The position numbers and the translations under genes were made by a program. This document shows, in pieces, positions 8,229-16,599 of a stretch of 64,000 bases of DNA. The stretch comes from an uncultured Polaribacter sp. (lineage in GTDB: Bacteria; Bacteroidota; Bacteroidia; Flavobacteriales; Flavobacteriaceae). The notes below the pieces were generated by a model. That model worked only from the letters and a program-made list of their open reading frames with translations, was not told the DNA's origin and searched no databases. The DNA lies in NCBI RefSeq assembly GCF_947495205.1, contig NZ_CANLXV010000004.1:62001-126000 (forward strand). The letters run 5' to 3'. Numbering within the stretch: the stretch's first letter is position 1; every line of letters begins with the position of its first letter.

Positions 8229-10226
8229 ATGGAACAAAGCTTATTCTACAGCCATATAAAGGAAAATGACTTAAATAAGAATATCATTGAAAGTATTAGA
8301 AAATATACTAATAAGAAAAATGATAGACAAGTATATTTATTGGACTCACCTTTAGGTGAAAAATACGAATATGAATATTCTGAAAACGCAATAGTTTTAT
8401 TATCACCAAAACATAAAATTATATTTCTAAACCTAAAAGATGATAATGATGACTTCGAAACATTCTATGAAGATTTTATTGAGGATTTAAGCTACATATC
8501 TGATAAGTATAATTATAAAGATTTTATCGGCAGACCTAGAGAATGGAAAAAAAACATAACAGTAAAGGAAAATTATAATAGGGAAATATCAATATCTGAA
8601 TTACTAAAACAGAATGAATTAGATTCAGATAAATACAGAGTAGGAGAATTATTAATATCACTACTTACTGGAAGTATAAATGACATAGCCAAAATTGGTG
8701 CGGAAGAACCTAGCTCAATACTTGAAAGAGTAAAGCAGAATATTATACTGTTCGACGGTGACCAAACTAGATTCATTTATAAAAAATTCACAAATAAGAC
8801 TGTTTCTATACAAGGTCTTTCAGGCACAGGAAAAACCGAATTATTATTACATAAATTAAAAGAATTATATGTAACCGAAGAAAAAGCTAAAATTTTCTTC
8901 ACTTGTCATAATATTGCTTTAGCGAATACTTTAAGAAGCAGAATACCTTCTTTTTTCAACTTTATGAAAGTAGAAAAACAAATTGAATGGAATTCTAAAT
9001 TATGGGTAAATAGAGCTTGGGGATCAAGAAGAGATATAAATTCAGGTTTATATAGTTATTTATGTGATTTTTATAACATTCCTTTTTTGAGATATAGTTC
9101 TTCCACGAATTATAGTAAAATTTTCAGTCAAGCACTCGAACATATTAACAAAATCGATGAATCAAATTTTAAATATGCTTTTGATTATATTTTAATTGAT
9201 GAAAGGCAAGATTTTCCAAACGTTTTTTTTGAATTGTGTGAAAAAGTAGCAAGTAAAAAAGTCTATATCGCTGGAGATATTTTTCAAGACATTTTTGAAA
9301 ACACTAAAGAAACCGAGTTGGAAGTAGATATAATTCTCAATAGATGTTATCGAACTGACCCAAGAACCTTAATGTTTGCACACTCAATTGGTTTAGGACT
9401 TTTTGAAGAGAAAAAACTTAATTGGTTTGAAGATTCATATTGGAATGCATTAGGTTATAAAATGAATAAATCTCAAAATAATGAAATTGAATTATCTAGG
9501 GAACCAATAAGGCGATTTGAAGATTTGAATACCGAAGACTTCAAAAGTACTATTATTCAAGATTCAACGAAAATAACAAATGTAATTAATATTCTTAAAG
9601 ATATTAAAAAAACTCATCCAACCGTAAAACCAGAAGATGTTGGAATTATAATATTAGACGATAATAGTAAAATATATGATTACATCGACAAATTAAGTTA
9701 TGCTATTTCAAACAAGCTTAATTGGAAAGTAAACAGAGGTGTAGAAACAAAGGAAAAAACTAATGATGCACTCTACATTACAAATCCTAATAATGTTAAG
9801 GGTTTAGAGTTTCCTTTTGTAATTTGTATAACATATTCTATTAAAAACACTTATCGATATAGAAATATCCTATACACAATGCTTACAAGATCTTTTATAC
9901 AGTCTTATCTATTAGTTCAAAAAGAAGAAGACGGATTGAATATTTTAAAAGAGGGATTAAAAACAATCAACAAAGAGAATAAAATAAAAACAAAGGAACC
10001 TACAGAAATTGAAAAGGAGGAAATAAATAATACACTAGTTAGGCTACAGAATAAAAGAAATATATCTTATAAAGAATTTTTGACCGAAATTTTTGATGAA
10101 CTTGAAATAGTATATGAGTTTAGAAAAAAAATAGAAAAAGCTATAACACAAACTGATATTGAACAATTTGACAAAGATCAAACTGTTAGATTTATAAATG
10201 CAAATAAAGAGTTTTACAGCAAATGA
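8229..10226 (+). CDS. Superfamily 1 (UvrD/RecD-like) ATP-dependent helicase, candidate defence protein
   Basis: The 665-residue protein has an N-terminal domain of about 180 residues that is not recognised. It is followed by an SF1 helicase core: a Q-motif-like GDQTRFIY just ahead of Walker A GLSGTGKT (196-203), Walker B DERQD (324-328), GLEF (from 525), and YTMLTR (549-554) with the motif VI arginine. The C-terminal 110 residues are charged and helical. The ATG start fits the N-terminus well. Its TGA overlaps the ATG of the next gene (ATGA, 4 bases), so the two are translationally coupled. No nuclease signature is visible, and it does not look like chromosomal UvrD, PcrA or RecD. Flanking repeats and accessory position suggest a mobile defence module; this is inference. 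Confidence 0.8.
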   Translation: MEQSLFYSHIKENDLNKNIIESIRKYTNKKNDRQVYLLDSPLGEKYEYEYSENAIVLLSPKHKIIFLNLKDDNDDFETFYEDFIEDLSYISDKYNYKDFIGRPREWKKNITVKENYNREISISELLKQNELDSDKYRVGELLISLLTGSINDIAKIGAEEPSSILERVKQNIILFDGDQTRFIYKKFTNKTVSIQGLSGTGKTELLLHKLKELYVTEEKAKIFFTCHNIALANTLRSRIPSFFNFMKVEKQIEWNSKLWVNRAWGSRRDINSGLYSYLCDFYNIPFLRYSSSTNYSKIFSQALEHINKIDESNFKYAFDYILIDERQDFPNVFFELCEKVASKKVYIAGDIFQDIFENTKETELEVDIILNRCYRTDPRTLMFAHSIGLGLFEEKKLNWFEDSYWNALGYKMNKSQNNEIELSREPIRRFEDLNTEDFKSTIIQDSTKITNVINILKDIKKTHPTVKPEDVGIIILDDNSKIYDYIDKLSYAISNKLNWKVNRGVETKEKTNDALYITNPNNVKGLEFPFVICITYSIKNTYRYRNILYTMLTRSFIQSYLLVQKEEDGLNILKEGLKTINKENKIKTKEPTEIEKEEINNTLVRLQNKRNISYKEFLTEIFDELEIVYEFRKKIEKAITQTDIEQFDKDQTVRFINANKEFYSK

Positions 10227-10879
10227 AAGATTGGACTTTTAACATAGACATAGTTTCTAAAGATCTTTTCTTTCCTAAAGTAAGGGTAAAGACTAAAATT
10301 CAAGTTATCAATATTCTACTTGAAGCCAGTAGATATATTATATCAAATCCGAAACTTAAACAAAACGAATCAAAAGGGCAAATTAAATTAGTTGTTGATA
10401 AAATGAGTAGATTGTTTTTCATTTCGGAAAAGAAATCATTTTCAATTGCATTTCCTTTTATTGTTAATGAAATAAATGGAAATTTAGATTTGTCTTTCAA
10501 AAACAACATAAACGTAAACTCTTATTTAATATCTCAAACAAAATCTGCTATTAACTGTAATAGCTTTGAAGACGATTGTGTACTTGGTTTTGCAGATTCT
10601 CTCGATGAGCTAAAAAATGAAGATAATGATGAAGATTTATGGTTTTTTATAAGAGAACTTATGTTGTATGAAGATGGTTATATTCGATATGATAATGATC
10701 CTATTGGACATCAAGAAGCAAAAGATAAAGGTAAACCACATAGGCATCCTCTTGATCATTACGATTTGTTTTATACAAATGGAGCTACTTTTAAAATTGG
10801 ATTGAAAAGAGCTATAAAGACGGTTCAATTTATTGATTTGTTAAACAGACAAACTGATTGTGATTACCTAAAAAACTAG
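10223..10879 (+). CDS. Unknown 218-residue protein coupled to the SF1 helicase
   Basis: I do not recognise a family. The protein is soluble, has no signal peptide or membrane segment, and is rich in Asp, Asn and Ser. A beta-rich N-terminal half (KLVVDKMSRLFFISEKKSF, SIAFPFIVNEINGNLDLSF) resembles a sandwich-like fold. An acidic patch (KNEDNDEDLWFFIRELMLY) is followed by a conspicuous His-rich stretch HRHPLDHY (173-180) ahead of DLFYTNGATFKIGLKRAI, which could bind a metal or form an active site. It begins inside the helicase stop codon, so it is probably made in fixed ratio with the helicase and may act in the same complex. Whether it is an effector, sensor or antitoxin cannot be decided from sequence. 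Confidence 0.75.
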   Translation: MKDWTFNIDIVSKDLFFPKVRVKTKIQVINILLEASRYIISNPKLKQNESKGQIKLVVDKMSRLFFISEKKSFSIAFPFIVNEINGNLDLSFKNNINVNSYLISQTKSAINCNSFEDDCVLGFADSLDELKNEDNDEDLWFFIRELMLYEDGYIRYDNDPIGHQEAKDKGKPHRHPLDHYDLFYTNGATFKIGLKRAIKTVQFIDLLNRQTDCDYLKN

Positions 10880-10884
10880 AGATA

Positions 10885-10975
10885 GCAACGTGTATAATTA
10901 ATGGCTAGTTTTCGGCCTATTTACGAAAATCCTCGCGTATTTTCTTCGTCAGTAATTAATTATGAAACTAGGTTC
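10885..10975. repeat. Structured intergenic repeat after the helicase pair
   Basis: The segment starts with GCAACGTGTATAATTAATGG just after the second cassette gene. It contains nested inverted repeats: CTAGTTTTC (10905-10913) with GAAACTAG (10964-10971), and ACGAAAAT (10923-10930) with ATTTTCttCGT (10939-10949). Very similar sequences recur after accessory genes in flavobacteria, as far as I recall. The 60-codon open frame inside it follows the palindrome and is not a credible gene. Confidence 0.55.
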
Positions 10976-11084
10976 TTAATCAGCGCAAAAAAATTGATAA
11001 AAACCGTCAGCAAAAACAAAAACCACTTCAAACTCTCAAAAAACTTCCAAACAAGTGTAGCCGGGATTAAACGGTTTGTTTGAG

Positions 11085-11192
11085 CTCTTTTTTCTTTTTC
11101 AGAAAAAAAGCGAGTAGTGAAAGCGCGAAATGGCTTCTAAAAAAAAATCGGAATTTAATTTTACAGATTGCTTCGTACCTCGCAATGACTTG
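11085..11192. repeat. Composite intergenic repeat (hairpin plus REP-like unit)
   Basis: CTTTTTTCT (11087-11095) pairs with AGAAAAAAAG (11101-11110) to give a long hairpin, followed by GCGAGTAGTGAAAG. A second unit (about 11162-11190) holds ATTGC and GCAAT around TTCGTACCTC. Both resemble dispersed repeats of flavobacterial chromosomes. Together with the preceding element they fill 10880-11219; no gene is present there. Confidence 0.5.
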
Positions 11193-11219
11193 CTGTTTTG
11201 TAAGTACAAAAATCTAATC

Positions 11220-12395
11220 TTATTCTTCTGTATCGTTTTTTGGTTCTTTAATTTTTCTGGTGCCTTCGTACAACTCGTACTTTACAAATTTACAGTTTAA
11301 ATCTCCGTTTTTAAGTGCAATTCTTTTAGAAGTTCTTAAACCTACAGATTTTAAAGCGTCTGTATCTGAAGTAATTAACCAAGCTGTAGAACCTGGATAA
11401 TTGTGTTTTAAAGTATCGCCAATTTTCTTGTAAAACTCGTGTGTGTCTATATTTAAACGTTCGCCATAAGGTGGATTAAACAAAATGGTTGTGTTGCCAA
11501 AAACTTCTTTTTTAGAGTTGAAAAAATTAACGTGATGCACGCCAATAAATTCGTCTAAATTAGCATTTTCTATATTGGCTTGTGCTTTTTGTACTGCAGA
11601 AGGTGCTTTATCAAACCCCATAATTTTAAAATGAGAGCTTCTAATTTTCTTTAAAAGTGCGTCTTGAATGGTAAAATACAAATCTTCGTCATAATCTTTC
11701 CAATGCTCAAAAGCAAAGAGTTTTCTGTTGATGTTTGCTGGAATATTATTGGCAATCATTGCAGCTTCTATTAAAATAGTTCCAGAACCACACATTGGAT
11801 CCATAAAATTTTCATCGCCAGTGTAACCAGACAATAAAACCATACCAGCCGCCAAAACTTCGTTAATTGGCGCAATATTTGTGGCTGTTCTGTAACCACG
11901 TTTGTGCAAAGAATCTCCAGAAGAATCTAAAGAAACGGTTAACCATTCTTTATGAATATGTACATGAATTTTTACGTCTGGATATTTTAAATCTACATTG
12001 GGTCTTTTATGGTATTTATGACGAAAATAATCTGCAATGGCATCTTTAGATTTTAAAGAAATATAATGCGAATTTGAGGTAAAATTCTTAGAATTTACAA
12101 CAGCACCAATGGCAAAAGTACCATCTGCCTCTAAATAATTTTCCCATTTTATTTTCTGAATGGCTTCGTATAAATCTTCTTCGTCGTAAATTTTACAAAC
12201 TTTTATGGGTTTTAAAATTCTAACTGCAGTTCTCAATGCAATATTGGCTTTGTACATAAAACCTTTATCGCCTCTAAAAGAAACACTTCTAATGCCTTCT
12301 TTAACATCTTGTGCGCCTAATTTTTTAAGTTCGTCTGCCAAAACACTTTCTAAACCAAAAAGTGTGGTTGCCGTCATTTTAAAATCTCTATCCAT
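11220..12395 (-). CDS. THUMP-domain class I SAM-dependent rRNA methyltransferase (RlmL N-terminal-like)
   Basis: The protein has an N-terminal THUMP RNA-binding region (about residues 40-155) and a C-terminal Rossmann methyltransferase domain. The latter carries the SAM/catalytic motifs DPMCGSGTILIEAAM and LFNPPYGERL; the NPPY tetrad is typical of N-methylation of RNA bases. Size and order match the N-terminal part of RlmL, which makes m2G2445 in 23S rRNA in gammaproteobacteria, so a 23S guanine-N2 methyltransferase is most likely, though the exact site is not provable here. I take the ATG at 12395 (MDRDFKM) rather than the TTG three codons upstream, because a TAACTTTG box ends a few bases before it. 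Confidence 0.88.
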   Translation of the reverse strand: MDRDFKMTATTLFGLESVLADELKKLGAQDVKEGIRSVSFRGDKGFMYKANIALRTAVRILKPIKVCKIYDEEDLYEAIQKIKWENYLEADGTFAIGAVVNSKNFTSNSHYISLKSKDAIADYFRHKYHKRPNVDLKYPDVKIHVHIHKEWLTVSLDSSGDSLHKRGYRTATNIAPINEVLAAGMVLLSGYTGDENFMDPMCGSGTILIEAAMIANNIPANINRKLFAFEHWKDYDEDLYFTIQDALLKKIRSSHFKIMGFDKAPSAVQKAQANIENANLDEFIGVHHVNFFNSKKEVFGNTTILFNPPYGERLNIDTHEFYKKIGDTLKHNYPGSTAWLITSDTDALKSVGLRTSKRIALKNGDLNCKFVKYELYEGTRKIKEPKNDTEE

Positions 12396-12401
12396 ATTTT
12401 G

Positions 12402-12409
12402 CAAAGTTA
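12402..12409 (-). promoter_or_regulatory. Candidate -7 box (TAACTTTG), nearly leaderless
   Basis: The minus strand reads TAACTTTG, an exact TAnnTTTG match, only 6 bases before the chosen ATG of the THUMP methyltransferase. Transcription would start at or very near the start codon. No TTG at -33 is evident. Confidence 0.35.
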
Positions 12410-12708
12410 CTATTATATGTTGAAAGAATGAAGTTGAAAACTGGTAAACTATTTTCTATTTAAATGCAAACAAATAACCATTAAAACCAACAAATACAAT
12501 AAGATAAAGCAATTTTACAAAAGATTTTTAAATGCTGTTTTGTCTTATTTTTAAAAATGTATTTTACAAGAAGTAAGATTTAACTACTTTTACAGACTTT
12601 AAAAGCGCATCTTTAGAAAAATTTTAAAGAAATTCTTTTTAGATTTCTGTTTTTACAGGAATTTTATTTTAACGGTTTTTTTTCTAAAAAAAATCTTTTT
12701 TTAAACTT
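12410..12708. other. Non-coding AT-rich gap between divergent genes
   Basis: About 300 bases between the divergent THUMP methyltransferase and the next methyltransferase. It is very AT-rich with poly-T and poly-A runs. I see no reading frame, hairpin terminator or clear promoter beyond the box at 12402. Confidence 0.6.
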
Positions 12709-13434
12709 ATGAAACAGAAAGATTGGTTTACAGATTGGTTTAACACGGCTTATTATCATACTTTATATAAAGATAGAAATGATACTGAGGCGCAGTTGTT
12801 TATGAAAAATATAACTACTTTTTTAGAACTTCCTAAAACGAGTACTATTTTAGATTTACCATGTGGTAAAGGAAGACATGCTGTGTATTTAAATTCTTTA
12901 GGTTATAAAGTTACCGGTTTAGATTTGTCTGAAAACAGTATAATTGCTGCCAAAAAATTTGAAAACGATCGTTTAAATTTTAACGTACACGATATGCGTA
13001 AGCCTTTTAAAAACAGTTACAACGCTGTTTTTAATTTGTTTACGAGCTTTGGTTATTTTGAAGATGATAAAGAGGATCTTTTAATTTTACAAAACATTAA
13101 AAACGGTTTAACTAAAAACGGTGTTTTTGTATTCGATTTTTTAAATGCATCTTTTGTAAAAGAAAATTTGGTAGCTCATGAAACTAAAATTGTAGACGGC
13201 ATTACCTTTAACATACAAAGAGAAATTGAAAATGGTTTTATTAAAAAACATATTTCTTTTTTTGCTGATGATAAACAGCATACGTACACAGAGCGTGTAA
13301 AATATATAGATTTAGAAAAAATGAAATCTTACCTAGAAACAGTGGGTTTTACAATTGATAACATCTTTGGAAATTATACATTAGATAGTTTTAACGAGCA
13401 AACATCTAAACGCCTTATAATAGTTGCAAAATAA
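12709..13434 (+). CDS. Class I SAM-dependent methyltransferase
   Basis: The 241-residue protein has SAM motif I at about residues 47-56 (ILDLPCGKGRHAVYL), the acidic ribose-binding loop after the next strand (VTGLDLSENSI), a DMRKPF stretch, and a post-II aromatic-rich region (YNAVFNLFTSFGYF). It belongs to the small-molecule type of the Methyltransf_25 group. The substrate is not apparent. It ends directly at the start codon of the ZIP transporter gene with no gap, so the two are co-transcribed; a functional link is not obvious. Confidence 0.85.
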   Translation: MKQKDWFTDWFNTAYYHTLYKDRNDTEAQLFMKNITTFLELPKTSTILDLPCGKGRHAVYLNSLGYKVTGLDLSENSIIAAKKFENDRLNFNVHDMRKPFKNSYNAVFNLFTSFGYFEDDKEDLLILQNIKNGLTKNGVFVFDFLNASFVKENLVAHETKIVDGITFNIQREIENGFIKKHISFFADDKQHTYTERVKYIDLEKMKSYLETVGFTIDNIFGNYTLDSFNEQTSKRLIIVAK

Positions 13435-14112
13435 ATGACGTATCTTTTATTAATTACAGCTGTATTATTAGGTTCTTTATTGGTTTTTGTAATAAAACCA
13501 ACTACTAAAATTGTTCGCTTATTACTAGCTTTTAGTGGCGCTTACCTATTGTCTGTAACTATTTTACATTTATTACCAGAAGTGTATACAGAAACTACAG
13601 ATTACAAAAAAGTAGGTATTTTTATATTAATTGGTATTATATTTCAATCTGTTTTAGAATCTTTTTCTAAAGGTGCAGAACATGGGCATATTCATTTGCA
13701 CTCAGATAGTAAAACGTTTCCTTCACTTTTATTTTTTAGTTTGTCTTTGCATGCTTTTTCTGAAGGTTTACCAATTCATAATTCTGATGATAATTTACTT
13801 TGGGCAATTTTGGTACATAAAATACCGATTGCTATTGTGTTAACTACTTTTTTAATACATACAAAATATTCTAAAAAAACTATTTTTACCTTTTTATTTT
13901 TATTTGCAATTATGAGTCCTTTAGGTGTTTTGTTAGGAGACAAAATTACCTTTTTTAGCACTTACGCTACAGAAATTACGGCTTTAATTATTGGTGTTTT
14001 CTTACATATTTCTACCATTATTCTTTTTGAAAGTTCTGAAAATCATAAATTTAATTTGCAAAAATTTACGGCAATTCTTTTAGGGATTTTATTAACCATA
14101 TTTACTTTATAA
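13435..14112 (+). CDS. ZIP-family metal transporter
   Basis: The 225-residue protein has seven or eight predicted membrane helices and is normal in length for bacterial ZIP proteins. The signature metal-site residues are present: HLLPEVYTE in an early helix, HAFSEGLPI in the fourth and HKIPIAIVL in the fifth. A short His-rich cytoplasmic loop (HGHIHLHSD, about residues 84-92) sits before the fourth helix and probably senses or binds metal. The expected substrate is divalent zinc or iron. The ATG immediately follows the stop of the upstream methyltransferase gene. Confidence 0.9.
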   Translation: MTYLLLITAVLLGSLLVFVIKPTTKIVRLLLAFSGAYLLSVTILHLLPEVYTETTDYKKVGIFILIGIIFQSVLESFSKGAEHGHIHLHSDSKTFPSLLFFSLSLHAFSEGLPIHNSDDNLLWAILVHKIPIAIVLTTFLIHTKYSKKTIFTFLFLFAIMSPLGVLLGDKITFFSTYATEITALIIGVFLHISTIILFESSENHKFNLQKFTAILLGILLTIFTL

Positions 14113-14141
14113 TTTTTTACTTATTTTTAGTGAATAAAATA

Positions 14142-14157
14142 TACCTACTTGTAGGGA
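14142..14157. promoter_or_regulatory. NarL-like 7-2-7 dyad upstream of the lipoprotein gene
   Basis: TACCTAC-TT-GTAGGGA is an inverted repeat of two heptamers spaced by two bases, 60 bases before the lipoprotein start. Each half fits the NarL heptamer TACYYMT at six of seven positions. The same core is found at 16542-16557 before the response regulator gene of the same operon. Confidence 0.45.
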
Positions 14158-14217
14158 TGTTTTTGTTTTGAATATTGTTGATATTTGAATAAGATAAAAT
14201 TAACTAAAACTTAAATT

Positions 14218-14826
14218 ATGAAAAAAAAAGAAAAATTATTTTTATTGTCATTATTATTAATGATTTTTATATTTTCATGTAAAAAAAAATCGAACGAAAC
14301 TACCAACGAATTAAAATCTAAAGTTACAGTCAAAAAAAAGAAAGTTCCCAGAAAATTTAAAACTAAGGAGAAAGAAAAATATATTAAAGCCAAAAAAAAT
14401 AATTTAGATGTTTTAAAGGGTGAAAGCTACTTTAATCTTAAAGAAGAACATCTTCAATTAAGAATACCTGTTACAAATACTGATTTTAAAATCTACCATA
14501 CTCTTAGTTTAGTTTTAAATGGTAAAAAAACGATTATTTTAACAATAACAGACAGTAAACCTGTTTCTATTAGTGGTTCTCTAGGTGATTTTTTATTAGA
14601 AGAAAAAATTTCTTTTTCATCTTTTATTGGAGCATCTTTAAATTTAACTAAAAGCGATTCTTTAGAGGTTATAGTAATAAATGATGATTCATTTGCTTCT
14701 AAAAATAAAGATGAAATAAAAACAATACTACAAGATTTTCATATTCAAAAAGAAAATAACAAAATAAAAATTGATTATTTTAAACCTAGAGAAATTGGTG
14801 GTGGAGTAATTGTAGAAGGACCTTAA
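14218..14826 (+). CDS. Hypothetical lipoprotein
   Basis: The 202-residue protein begins with a lipoprotein signal peptide whose lipobox ends at Cys21 (FIFSC), followed by a Lys-rich stretch (22-65) and a folded C-terminal part of unknown family (about 70-195). It is followed after one base by the GTG of the histidine kinase and lies downstream of a 7-2-7 dyad, so it heads a lipoprotein/kinase/regulator operon. It may be the periplasmic partner or the output of that kinase; this is inference. No other domain is recognisable. Confidence 0.75.
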   Translation: MKKKEKLFLLSLLLMIFIFSCKKKSNETTNELKSKVTVKKKKVPRKFKTKEKEKYIKAKKNNLDVLKGESYFNLKEEHLQLRIPVTNTDFKIYHTLSLVLNGKKTIILTITDSKPVSISGSLGDFLLEEKISFSSFIGASLNLTKSDSLEVIVINDDSFASKNKDEIKTILQDFHIQKENNKIKIDYFKPREIGGGVIVEGP

Positions 14827-14827
14827 A

Positions 14828-16540
14828 GTGTATTTTTTGAAACATCTAAAATATTTAGAACTACAAATCATCTTACTTATGATTTGTAGTTTTTCATATG
14901 CTCAAGAATCGAAAAAAGATTCAGCATACTATTATTATAAAAAAGCTAAACAGTTTGATTTTGAAAATAAGCATTTTAAAGCTTATAAAAACTACATTAA
15001 ATCACTAAATCTTTATAAAAAAATAAATTTAGAAGATAGTGTTGCTAAATGTAACTTAGAGTTGTTTGAGTTAATAATTTCTCAAAGCAATTTAGAAAAG
15101 AGCTCTAAACCCTATTTAGATGATTATTATCAGTATACCTTAAAAAAAAATGATTCTTTTCTGCTTTTAAAATCTTTAAATAGATACGCAGAATATTACT
15201 GGAACACAGATTCCATAGAATTACCAAAAAAATATTATTTAAAGTCATTACAGCTTACAAAAAATAAAAAACTATCAAAATATAGCATTAGTATTTATTC
15301 TAATTTAGCTTTTTTACACACTAAAAAATACCCAGATTCAGCTGCTTATTATTTTAAAAAAACATTAGATTTAAAAGAATTAATGAGCAACAACCAATTA
15401 ATTGGAACCTATATAAATTATGCGCTTTTTTTTCAAAATCAACAAAAATATAATGATGCTTTAAAATATTTAAAAAAAGCTGATTCCGTTAAAATTGAAA
15501 CATATCAATTAAAATATAAAAAAATAATTTATGAAAATTTTTCAAACGCTTATAAATCAAATTTAAACTACAAAAAAGCATTTGAATACTTAAAAAAATA
15601 TAATACTGCCAGAGATAGTTTAAACAATACGGCACAAAATATTGCCATATCAGATTTAGATAAAAAATACCAAACAGAAAAAAAAGAAAAACATATTTTA
15701 TCTTTAGAAAAAGAGAATTTAGAAACAGAAGCAAAAAACAAACAACAAAAAAATCTTATTATTGGTTCCATCCTATTCATAATTTTTGGAGGAACAATAG
15801 CAACTTTGTCTCTTAAAAACTCTAAAAGAAAAAGAAAACTGGCTGAACAAGAAAAAAAATTAGAAAGTCAAAAAAACCTTACCCTTTTAAAAGAACAAGA
15901 AATTAATACCATAAATGCCATGGTAGAAGGGCAAGAAAAAGAAAGAAAAAGAGTTGCCGAAGATTTACACGACAATTTAGGTTCTGTATTAGCCACTTTA
16001 AAATTACATTTTGATAATTTAAAAATTAATAGTGCATCAAAAAAGATAAATCAAGAAGAATTATTTAATAAAACAGAAAATTTAATTGATGAAGCGTATT
16101 TAAAAGTAAGAAGAATTGCACATGCCAAAAATGCTGGTGTTATAGCAAATCAAGGTCTTTTACCTGCCGTACAAATGATGGCAGAAAAAATATCTTCTGC
16201 AGATAAAATTAAAATTGACGTGATAGATTTTGGCTTACACCAACGTTTTAATAACGCCTTAGAAATTACCATTTTTAGAATTATACAAGAACTTATTACG
16301 AATATTTTAAAACATGCAAATGCAAAAAATGCAACCATAAATATTGCTATTTATGATAATGTATTTAATTTAATTGTTGAAGATGATGGCGATGGCTTTG
16401 ATCTTAAAAAAGTAAATTTAAAAGATGGTATAGGAATCAACTCTATAGAAACTAGAGTAAATCATTTAAAAGGAAACTTTGTTATTGATACAACTTTAGG
16501 TAAAGGAAGTTCATTTATTATAGATATTCCCATTGCATAA
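14828..16540 (+). CDS. TPR-containing sensor histidine kinase (HisKA_3 / NarX-LiaS type)
   Basis: The 570-residue protein has an N-terminal signal-like hydrophobic segment ending SFSYAQ, a periplasmic region of TPR repeats (about 30-270), a coiled segment, and one membrane helix (about 308-330). A cytoplasmic HisKA_3 domain follows, with phosphoacceptor His381 in RVAEDLHDNLGSVLATL. The C-terminal HATPase domain has N box IQELITNILKHANA, G1 DDGDGFD and G2 GIGINSIETRV. I use the GTG at 14828 because it completes the export signal; the ATG at 14879 would remove most of it. The partner is the NarL-type regulator 60 bases downstream. Confidence 0.9.
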   Translation: MYFLKHLKYLELQIILLMICSFSYAQESKKDSAYYYYKKAKQFDFENKHFKAYKNYIKSLNLYKKINLEDSVAKCNLELFELIISQSNLEKSSKPYLDDYYQYTLKKNDSFLLLKSLNRYAEYYWNTDSIELPKKYYLKSLQLTKNKKLSKYSISIYSNLAFLHTKKYPDSAAYYFKKTLDLKELMSNNQLIGTYINYALFFQNQQKYNDALKYLKKADSVKIETYQLKYKKIIYENFSNAYKSNLNYKKAFEYLKKYNTARDSLNNTAQNIAISDLDKKYQTEKKEKHILSLEKENLETEAKNKQQKNLIIGSILFIIFGGTIATLSLKNSKRKRKLAEQEKKLESQKNLTLLKEQEINTINAMVEGQEKERKRVAEDLHDNLGSVLATLKLHFDNLKINSASKKINQEELFNKTENLIDEAYLKVRRIAHAKNAGVIANQGLLPAVQMMAEKISSADKIKIDVIDFGLHQRFNNALEITIFRIIQELITNILKHANAKNATINIAIYDNVFNLIVEDDGDGFDLKKVNLKDGIGINSIETRVNHLKGNFVIDTTLGKGSSFIIDIPIA

Positions 16541-16541
16541 T

Positions 16542-16557
16542 TACCTAATCATAGGTA
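16542..16557. promoter_or_regulatory. NarL-like 7-2-7 dyad upstream of the response regulator gene
   Basis: TACCTAA-TC-ATAGGTA is a near-perfect inverted repeat 42 bases before the regulator ATG. The right half, read on the other strand, is TACCTAT, a full match to the NarL heptamer TACYYMT. It is followed by six T residues, so a weak terminator is an alternative reading. Confidence 0.45.
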
Positions 16558-16599
16558 TTTTTTAAAAGCAAATAAAATATTAAATTTATAACAAAAACT

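Noticed and set aside
10901..11083. A 60-codon plus-strand frame after the helicase pair
   Set aside because: It is made up by the nested inverted repeat and its flank; codon use and composition are not protein-like and such frames are typical by-products of this repeat.
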